A stretch of DNA of 64,000 bases from Carthagonibacter sp032251515 (GTDB lineage: Bacteria; Gemmatimonadota; Gemmatimonadetes; Palauibacterales; Palauibacteraceae): positions 1 through 64,000 of the forward strand of contig JAVVDU010000008.1 of the NCBI GenBank assembly GCA_032251515.1, given 5' to 3'. Made by a program: the position numbers and the translations under genes. The notes under the pieces are model-generated. The model was not told the origin of the DNA and did no database searches. It saw nothing but the letters and a program-made list of their open reading frames with translations. Below, in pieces: positions 58,639-64,000 of the stretch (the stretch's first letter is position 1; each line of letters opens with the position of its first letter).

Positions 58639-59990
58639 TCGACCGGCTCCGGCCCCGCGAACCGGACCGCCTCCGTGCCCGCCGGTTGGTCCACGACCGT
58701 CACGAGAGGGACCGGTCCGTCCGTGGCCACGCGAACCTCGGTAACGCGTCCTCCCGTGCGTCCTCCCGCGCGTCCGGCCCTCGTGCGGGCCGCGCCGCCG
58801 TCTCCGGCCGCCGCCAGCGCCCGCCGCGCCGCGGCGGCGAACTCCCGCGCCTCCGCGGCATCGTCCCACGCCGTGCCCCACACCAGCGCCTCGCCTCCCG
58901 GTCCTTCCAGCAGGCGAACCGCGTCGCCGTGCCAGCCCGCCGCAGCCGCCGCGGCCGCCGCGGAGGAGAAGGCGGAGGCGGAGGCGCCGAGACGTTCCTC
59001 GAGCCAGATCCGGATCTCCAGCTCCCCCAGGTCGCCCGCGTAGACGACGTCCCAGCCGTCCGGCGGCGCGCCGAACGCGAGGCGGGCCGGACTCCCGTGT
59101 GGTCCCGTCCCGGACGGCCCGCCCGCCGCTCCGTGCAGGACCTGCTCCGTGGAGACCGGCATGCGGCCCCCGAGGGGCGCGGCCCTCGCCTCGCCGGCCC
59201 GCAGGCGTGCCTGCACCCACGACAGTCCGCCCACGTAGGGAAACAGGAGGGACTCGCGCAGGATGCGCGGCGCCTCGGTGAGCGCGGGCATCTCGAGGCC
59301 CGCCGCAGCGATGAGCGCGTCGGCCCCCAGCGCGGAGAGGTCCGGGAGCGCCGCCAGCGCGTCGGAGCCGAGGCCGAGACGTCCGAGCTGCCACTCGAGC
59401 ATCACCAGGGTGGCATGCCCTTCCAGCGCCGCCTGCGCCGCGGTGGCCCGGTCGTTCCGCTCCAGGTTCGCGGCCGTCAGGGAGTCGAGGTCCTGGTACT
59501 GGTCCTGGAGTGCGTGCACGATCTCGTGCGCCAGCACCGCCTCCACGAGCTCCGACTCCACGTCGCGCAGCACGTACAGGGTGTCCCGCCCCGGGTCGTA
59601 GTAGCCCACCACCTGCTCGAGCAGCAGCGAGCGGAGGAGCGGCGCGAGATCGTAGTCCGCCGGGAGGAGTCCCAGCCGGGCGTAGGCGCGCACCAGGCCC
59701 TCCGCGCGCTCCGGCGGAAGCTGCCGGGCCAGCTCGTCGACCAGGAAGGCTTCGAGCTCGCCGCGCGAGCGGACCGCGAGGGCGACCGGACGGCGCGCCG
59801 GCAGGCCGGCCAGCGTCTCGACTTCGGGCAGAATGTCGTCGGCGAGGGCCCGCAGGCGCGCCGCATCGGGATCCCCGCCGGCGTCCGGAGTACCGCACGC
59901 GACGGACAGCATCAGCAGCGCACCGGCCGCACCGAGCGCCCGGAACCGCCACGGCAGCCCCGCGGTCCGGCCTCCGCTTCGGAATCTCAT
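58635..59990 (-). CDS. lipoprotein with HExxH metallopeptidase-like site
   Basis: 451 residues from the ATG at 59990 (TGAGGCG upstream). Lipoprotein signal, acceptor Cys32 ('LSVACGTP'). A zinc-peptidase-like helix 'VLAHEIVHALQDQYQDL' near 155 follows 'LLLEQVVGYYDPGRDTLYVL', an arrangement like minigluzincins/DUF-type peptidases. A downstream Glu ('AALEGHATLVMLEW', near 190) could be the third ligand. The C-terminal half is Ala-rich with repeats. Substrate unknown. Overlaps aroB by 4 bp and follows folK by 7 bp. Confidence 0.7.
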   Translation of the reverse strand: MRFRSGGRTAGLPWRFRALGAAGALLMLSVACGTPDAGGDPDAARLRALADDILPEVETLAGLPARRPVALAVRSRGELEAFLVDELARQLPPERAEGLVRAYARLGLLPADYDLAPLLRSLLLEQVVGYYDPGRDTLYVLRDVESELVEAVLAHEIVHALQDQYQDLDSLTAANLERNDRATAAQAALEGHATLVMLEWQLGRLGLGSDALAALPDLSALGADALIAAAGLEMPALTEAPRILRESLLFPYVGGLSWVQARLRAGEARAAPLGGRMPVSTEQVLHGAAGGPSGTGPHGSPARLAFGAPPDGWDVVYAGDLGELEIRIWLEERLGASASAFSSAAAAAAAAGWHGDAVRLLEGPGGEALVWGTAWDDAAEAREFAAAARRALAAAGDGGAARTRAGRAGGRTGGRVTEVRVATDGPVPLVTVVDQPAGTEAVRFAGPEPVE

Positions 59991-59997
59991 CTTCGCC

Positions 59998-60543
59998 TCA
60001 CCACCAGGGTGCCCCGGCGAGCCGACGCACGCCGGACGCGTCGATCCGACTCGCCAGGTCCGCCACCGCGGCGGCCGGCCGCCCCTGACTCTCGGGCACG
60101 ATCCATTCCGGCGCAATCTCGGCCAGTGGAACGAGCACGAAGGCCCGCTCGCGCAGGCGCGGGTGGGGTACCTCGAGTCCGGGCTCGCGCACCACCATTT
60201 CCCCGACCAGGAGGACGTCGAGGTCCAGGGTCCGGGGTCCGTATCGTGGACCCGCACGGTCTCGCCCCGCTCGCCGCTCGATGTCGAGGAGGCGCCGGAG
60301 AAGCGCGAGCGGCGCGAGCGTCGTCCGGCCCGTGCAGCAGGCGTTCAGGAAGCGCGGCTGGTCGGGCAGGTGCAGAGGCTCGGTCTCGTACAGGGAAGAT
60401 ACGTGAAGGTCGTCGAGCAGGTCGGCGAGCGACGTGACGGCCGACACGAGGAGCTCACGACGGGGGCCAAGGTTCGAGCCGATGGAGACGGCGATGGGAA
60501 CGTCGCATCCCGGCCCGGCCGCAGACGTCGATTGCTCCGGCAA
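59998..60543 (-). CDS. folK: 2-amino-4-hydroxy-6-hydroxymethyldihydropteridine pyrophosphokinase
   Basis: 181 residues. Transfers pyrophosphate from ATP to 6-hydroxymethyl-dihydropterin in folate synthesis. 'IAVSIGSNLGPRRELL' near 17 and 'SSLYETEPL' near 49 are conserved, and 'RAGPRYGPRTLDLDVLLVG' near 95 is the HPPK signature with catalytic Asp residues. 'VPHPRLRERAFVLVPLAEI' near 125 closes the fold. The TTG at 60543 is the only plausible start; GGAGG lies about ten bases upstream. No folB or folP in the window, but folE and PTPS are 9 kb away. Confidence 0.93.
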   Translation of the reverse strand: MPEQSTSAAGPGCDVPIAVSIGSNLGPRRELLVSAVTSLADLLDDLHVSSLYETEPLHLPDQPRFLNACCTGRTTLAPLALLRRLLDIERRAGRDRAGPRYGPRTLDLDVLLVGEMVVREPGLEVPHPRLRERAFVLVPLAEIAPEWIVPESQGRPAAAVADLASRIDASGVRRLAGAPWW

Positions 60544-60585
60544 GGCGGGCCGCCTCCGTGTCCACGTGACGGGCCATCGGAACGA

Positions 60586-60621
60586 CGAGAGCGGGCGCCC
60601 CGCCGGGGACCCCCGCTCTCG
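60586..60621 (-). terminator. hairpin between the Ig-like lipoprotein gene and folK
   Basis: A perfect 10-bp inverted repeat CGAGAGCGGG/CCCGCTCTCG encloses a smaller CCCC/GGGG stem. It lies about 70 bases past the lipoprotein stop and 43 bases before the folK start. It may terminate the upstream unit; without a T run a folK leader element is equally possible. Confidence 0.4.
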
Positions 60622-60690
60622 CCTGCTCCGGCAGCGGCGCGAGGCGGTATAGTCCGCCCCGCGCCAATCGCTCCGGTGCTGAATGAAAGG

Positions 60691-62304
60691 TTACTGGATC
60701 GCCGCCTCGAGAACGTACGTCGCCGGCGCCTCGTCGAAGTCGTTGATCCAGATCTGGTGCTGCCCGGCGGTCAGCTCGCACGTCGACTGCTCGGGCTGAG
60801 CGCTGGTCGCGCCGTCCGTGCACTCGAACGCCGTGACTCCAGCATCCGTGACCAGGATGTCGAGGTCGGCCCCCGTATCCCAGTCGAGGTCGATCACGAT
60901 CGTGGCATCCGCGGCCAGCTCGATCAGGTAGAAGTGATCGACCTGGTCGGCGTCCTGGAACGCGACCTTCTTCAGCGGCAGGGCCGTCAGCGGCGCCGTG
61001 CCCGGATCGAGGAATGCCGGCGAGTCCGCCGAGCCCGACGAGGTCAGGTCGAACTCGAAGGGATCGGACAGCGCCCCCTCCCGGCCGACTGCGATCTCGT
61101 GCGTACCGACGCCGACGAACGGCATCCAGAACACGATCTGGTTGGCGGTGCGCGACTCGACGAAGATGTCATCGAGCTGCGTCCCGTCGATGAACACCTC
61201 GTGCACGTCCTCAAGCCCGGTGAGATCCAGGGTGACGATCTCGCCGACGAGGCCGCTGGCGGGGCCCGCGGCATCGATCGTGGCGATGCCCACGACCCGC
61301 ACCGTCGCCGAGAACGGAAGGGCGCCCTCGGACGTCTGAACCGTCCCGGAGATCGTCGTGGTCCCGCCGGAGACCGGCGTCACTTCCACGGTCAGGGCGA
61401 CTTCCTCGCCGAGCAACGCACGCGTGGCGGTCGCCGTGGCGATGCCGGGATCCGCAGACGACACGCTGATTCCCGTGATCTCATCGGGAACCGTGTTGAA
61501 GTTCCCCGCGGCGTCGAACACGGCGACCGTGAACTCCGACGCGACCACCGGGTTCGTCTGGTCCACGACGCCGAGATCGGTGACCGCCGCGTCATCGATC
61601 AAGAATGACGCGCTGGCCGGCACATCGGCGACCACGGCGACCGTGCACGTCGCCTCCCGCGTCACGCGGCCGGCCGTGCCCGTGGCCTCGGTCCCGGTCC
61701 AGGTTCCCGTGATCGTCGCGGCACCGGCGAGCGTCGCCTCGAAGCCGCCGGCATCGTCCACCGCGAGCACGTCCGCGTCATCCGTCGCCCACTCCAGGTC
61801 CGTCGCCTGGTCGAACGGCGTCACGGTCTCGCCGGTGGAGCTCGTGAGCCGGGCCGTCAGGGTTCCCGTGTCGCTCGAGCGCACCTGCTCAGGGCAGGTC
61901 AGCTCTACGCCATCGGCCACCACGATCGCATCGACCGTGGCGGAAAGCCCGCCGGACGACAGCTCGATCGTGCACGTGCCGAGAGTGTTCCCCGCGGTCA
62001 CGAGAAACAGGCCCGGTGGCTGGATCGGCACGGCCGCGGCTGGATCCGGCTGAAGCGTGACGCACTGCGGGGTCACGACCGGATCGGCGAATTCCGCGAA
62101 GGTGGGCTCGCCGGTCTCGTTCAGGGCACGCGCCGCGAGCTGCCCGCTCCGCCCCGCCGGAATGACCATCTCCGACGGATTCGTCGAGATCCGGGACGTC
62201 TGATCCGGGTCCTCGCTGATCGGGTCGTCGTTGCAGGCGGTGAGGCCGAGTGCCGCCACCGCCAGGCACGCGAGCCCGACATTTCGAACGAAGCCAACTC
62301 TCAT
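60691..62304 (-). CDS. Ig-like-repeat surface lipoprotein with C-terminal PPC-like domain
   Basis: 537 residues. Lipoprotein signal, acceptor Cys24 ('GLTACNDD'). About four Big/Ig-like beta-sandwich repeats ('TLTARLTSSTGETVTPFDQAT', 'SEFTVAVFDAAGNFNTVPDE', 'VTPVSGGTTTISGTVQTSE'), then a beta-rich C-terminal domain with 'YLIELAADATIVIDLDWDTG' and 'CELTAGQHQIWINDF', like prepeptidase C-terminal domains. Less GC-biased and Thr/Asp-rich, as usual for surface proteins. Probably outer-membrane or cell-surface; ligand unknown. Confidence 0.8.
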   Translation of the reverse strand: MRVGFVRNVGLACLAVAALGLTACNDDPISEDPDQTSRISTNPSEMVIPAGRSGQLAARALNETGEPTFAEFADPVVTPQCVTLQPDPAAAVPIQPPGLFLVTAGNTLGTCTIELSSGGLSATVDAIVVADGVELTCPEQVRSSDTGTLTARLTSSTGETVTPFDQATDLEWATDDADVLAVDDAGGFEATLAGAATITGTWTGTEATGTAGRVTREATCTVAVVADVPASASFLIDDAAVTDLGVVDQTNPVVASEFTVAVFDAAGNFNTVPDEITGISVSSADPGIATATATRALLGEEVALTVEVTPVSGGTTTISGTVQTSEGALPFSATVRVVGIATIDAAGPASGLVGEIVTLDLTGLEDVHEVFIDGTQLDDIFVESRTANQIVFWMPFVGVGTHEIAVGREGALSDPFEFDLTSSGSADSPAFLDPGTAPLTALPLKKVAFQDADQVDHFYLIELAADATIVIDLDWDTGADLDILVTDAGVTAFECTDGATSAQPEQSTCELTAGQHQIWINDFDEAPATYVLEAAIQ

Positions 62305-62329
62305 GGTTTCCTCTCTTCCCGATTGTCGC

Positions 62330-62354
62330 CGTCCCGCGAACCGTCTCGCGGACG
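62330..62354 (-). terminator. hairpin between the GWxTD gene and the Ig-like lipoprotein gene
   Basis: A 9-bp stem with one bulged C (CGTC-C-CGCGA / TCGCGGACG) and a 6-base loop in the 70-bp gap. No T run. Possible weak terminator or attenuator between the two minus-strand genes. Confidence 0.3.
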
Positions 62355-62374
62355 TGGTGCGCTGCCCGGACGGT

Positions 62375-63901
62375 TCAGCTACCGGGCCCGATCCCGAAAT
62401 TCGTCGCCAGGTCCTGCAGGGCCGACGTTCCGACGCGGGCCCGCCAGTCCGCCAGCGACGTCATGTCGTTGTCCGTGGTGAAGACCAGGCGCCAGGCATC
62501 GAACTGATTCTCCTGGATGAACAGGTAGACGTATCCCGTCTCCCTGTACTGCCAGATCTCGTACGGCGGTTCGGCGAAGCTGCCGGACCGGCTCGCGCCC
62601 CCGCCCGTCGTCGGATAGTAATTGACGATCCGGTCGTACGGCTCGCCGAACTTCAGGTAGAGCCGGCCCATGTCCGTCGTCCACGGGCCCCGCGTGTCCG
62701 TTCCGACACGTTCGTCGTAACGGGCGCGGATCGTGGCGATCCGGTCCAGGTATTCGTCGAGAAACGAACTTCCGGGCCCCGGTGTCCGATCACGGGCGGC
62801 GAAGAAGTCGACGAGATAGCGCCGCTTGGCGTCCGGCGGAAGCGCCTCGAAGGTCCGTCGTTCGGCCTCGCTGACCAGCAAGCCGACACCCCCGAACGTG
62901 TCCTGCAGCTCTTCGTCGGACAGGGACTGGAAATAGGTGACGAGATCGGAGCCGGCCCCGGTCGGGGTCGAGCTCGGTTCGGGAGCGTCATGCACCTCGA
63001 ACCCTGCCGTGCGCAACTGTGGCTCCGCGTCCGGGCTCCGGATCGTCATCGCGAACTCGTAGTCGCCCGGGGCCAGGCCCGACAGCGGCAGCCGTCCCGT
63101 GAAGGGCAGGCCGCCGGCCGGTACCATCACGTCCCGGCCGGGCGTCCGCAGCAGGGAGGAACCCGTCGCGGACCGGATCTCGGCTTCCACCGAGACCGGT
63201 CGCTCCGTTTCGCTCCCGTACAGTTCCAGGTAGTAGTAGAGTGTCGGGTCCGAATCGAGGACGACGGTACGGGCCGCCGCGCTGATGCCGAACCCACCGC
63301 GTTCGAGTGACCAGCTCCCCTCCCCGGACGCTTCGTCCAGGGCTTCCACTCGCGTCGAGAGCACGAGGTCGGAGGCGAGCGGCGGTTGCCCGAAGGCTTC
63401 CAGCGCCACCGTCTCGCGAACTCCCAGGTCCGCCGCATCCGTGGGATACGCGCGGAGCTCCACCTCGTATGTCCCGGGCCGGAGCCCGATGCGGAACGAC
63501 TCGAGCAGATAGGATGCGTCGGTGCCGACGAACGCGGCAGCCCGGCCGCTGACCTCGCGGACCCAGGAATCCCGGTAGAGCGTTTCGCCCGCGGCGTCGA
63601 GCACGGCGACCTCGAACCGGTACGAACCCGTCGTACTGGCGGCGAGGATGCCGAGTGGCACGTGGACGAATCCGTCCACGAGCGTCACGTCGTCTCCCGC
63701 CCAGGTGCGGATGAGAGACGTCTCGAGCCGGGGCTCGGGTCCCGCCGCCCGTTCCCCCGCCTCCTGGCCGCGGCCGGCGGGGCCGGCCACGAGAAGGAGA
63801 ACGGCGGCGAGAAGGAGCCCGTGGGCCCGCGACCGGGCAGCGGGAACGTCCTGCGGACGTCCCCCGGAGCGGGGCCCGAAACGGATCGACCGGAGGTTCA
63901 T
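62375..63901 (-). CDS. GWxTD domain-containing exported protein
   Basis: 508 residues. An N-terminal hydrophobic stretch (HGLLLAAVLLLVAGPAGRGQ) acts as signal peptide. The first half (about 55-330) is beta-rich. The C-terminal GWxTD domain (about 330-500) carries 'RGPWTTDMGRLYLKFGEPYD', with the GWxTD core appearing here as GPWTTD. 'YEIWQYRETGYVYLF' follows, as usual in this domain. Domain function is unknown; it is frequent in Gemmatimonadota, Acidobacteriota and some FCB bacteria, beside PorV/PorQ-like barrel proteins as here. Confidence 0.85.
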   Translation of the reverse strand: MNLRSIRFGPRSGGRPQDVPAARSRAHGLLLAAVLLLVAGPAGRGQEAGERAAGPEPRLETSLIRTWAGDDVTLVDGFVHVPLGILAASTTGSYRFEVAVLDAAGETLYRDSWVREVSGRAAAFVGTDASYLLESFRIGLRPGTYEVELRAYPTDAADLGVRETVALEAFGQPPLASDLVLSTRVEALDEASGEGSWSLERGGFGISAAARTVVLDSDPTLYYYLELYGSETERPVSVEAEIRSATGSSLLRTPGRDVMVPAGGLPFTGRLPLSGLAPGDYEFAMTIRSPDAEPQLRTAGFEVHDAPEPSSTPTGAGSDLVTYFQSLSDEELQDTFGGVGLLVSEAERRTFEALPPDAKRRYLVDFFAARDRTPGPGSSFLDEYLDRIATIRARYDERVGTDTRGPWTTDMGRLYLKFGEPYDRIVNYYPTTGGGASRSGSFAEPPYEIWQYRETGYVYLFIQENQFDAWRLVFTTDNDMTSLADWRARVGTSALQDLATNFGIGPGS

Positions 63902-63910
63902 CGCGTCAGC

Positions 63911-64000
63911 TCACTGCCAGCCGAGCGACACGGTGAACGCGTCCACGCTGCCCAGCGCTCCGAAGTGCCGGTACGCGTAGTCGAACTGGAGCCGGTACTG
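63911..64000 (-). CDS. C-terminus of an outer-membrane beta-barrel protein, cut by window edge
   Basis: Only the last 29 residues are present, ending at the stop 63913-63911. They form two amphipathic strands, 'YRLQFDYAYRHFG' and 'AFTVSLGWQ', typical of a terminal outer-membrane barrel hairpin. It is nine bases upstream of the GWxTD start on the same strand, so the two form an operon. A PorV/PorQ-like protein is the likely partner but cannot be confirmed from this fragment. Confidence 0.6.
   Translation of the reverse strand, partial: QYRLQFDYAYRHFGALGSVDAFTVSLGWQ

Noticed and set aside
60620..60660. TATACC as a -10 element for folK on the minus strand
   Set aside because: No acceptable -35 at the right spacing was found, so no promoter is called.

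Overview
This is a very GC-rich bacterial chromosome segment with no phage, IS, plasmid or CRISPR signature. Gene content suggests Gemmatimonadota or a close relative. The pointers are an Oar-type TonB-dependent receptor with an N-terminal carboxypeptidase-regulatory domain, a GWxTD-domain protein beside an outer-membrane barrel protein, many Sec/Tat-exported peptidases and Ig-like lipoproteins, and 2-oxoacid:ferredoxin oxidoreductases next to respiratory-type copper chaperones. This taxonomic reading is an inference from gene families, not from a marker gene.

Layout. 1-3.9 kb (+): a chaperone-like, subunit-like and usher-like export cluster, cut by the left edge. 3.9-5.9 kb: RNase P RNA (-), a 7-copy octamer repeat, a beta-barrel gene and hpt. 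6.2-21.2 kb (+): the energy-conservation operon korA-korB-unknown-rnfB-PFOR-rnfC-D-G-E-A plus three very small genes. Nearly every junction is overlapping or translationally coupled. 21.3-34.1 kb: TonB receptor, M1 peptidase, Ntn-hydrolase, OtsA, aldo/keto reductase, a minus-strand PCuAC/Sco/Sco-like copper set, and an M28 peptidase. 34.2-40.8 kb (-): tRNA-Arg(UCG), an acyl-CoA dehydrogenase, NAD-type isocitrate dehydrogenase, small lipoproteins, GDPD and a sugar nucleotidyltransferase. 41-45.3 kb: a DUF1499-like protein, a DAACS transporter, a lipoprotein and a DUF445 protein. 45.4-51.5 kb (-): TPR proteins, CutA, a long-chain acyl-CoA synthetase, FolE and PTPS with a structured leader/terminator. 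51.5-60.5 kb (-): NhaC antiporter, 3-methyladenine glycosylase, a NYN-LOTUS ribonuclease-like protein, an atypical AMP-ligase, AroB, a metallopeptidase-like lipoprotein and FolK. 60.7-64 kb (-): Ig-like lipoprotein, GWxTD protein and a barrel protein cut by the right edge.

How the genes work together. In the central operon, KorAB (2-oxoglutarate) and an unusually long pyruvate:ferredoxin oxidoreductase would reduce ferredoxin. The complete Rnf complex would reoxidise it, pumping ions and making NADH. Interleaving PFOR between rnfB and rnfC implies physical or stoichiometric coupling. NAD-IDH at 36 kb would supply 2-oxoglutarate. No apbE (flavin transferase for RnfD/RnfG) is in the window.

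Two neighbouring genes (NhaC and the DNA glycosylase) lack any ATG/GTG/TTG start that would include their conserved N-termini. I annotate non-canonical starts there and give the canonical alternatives.
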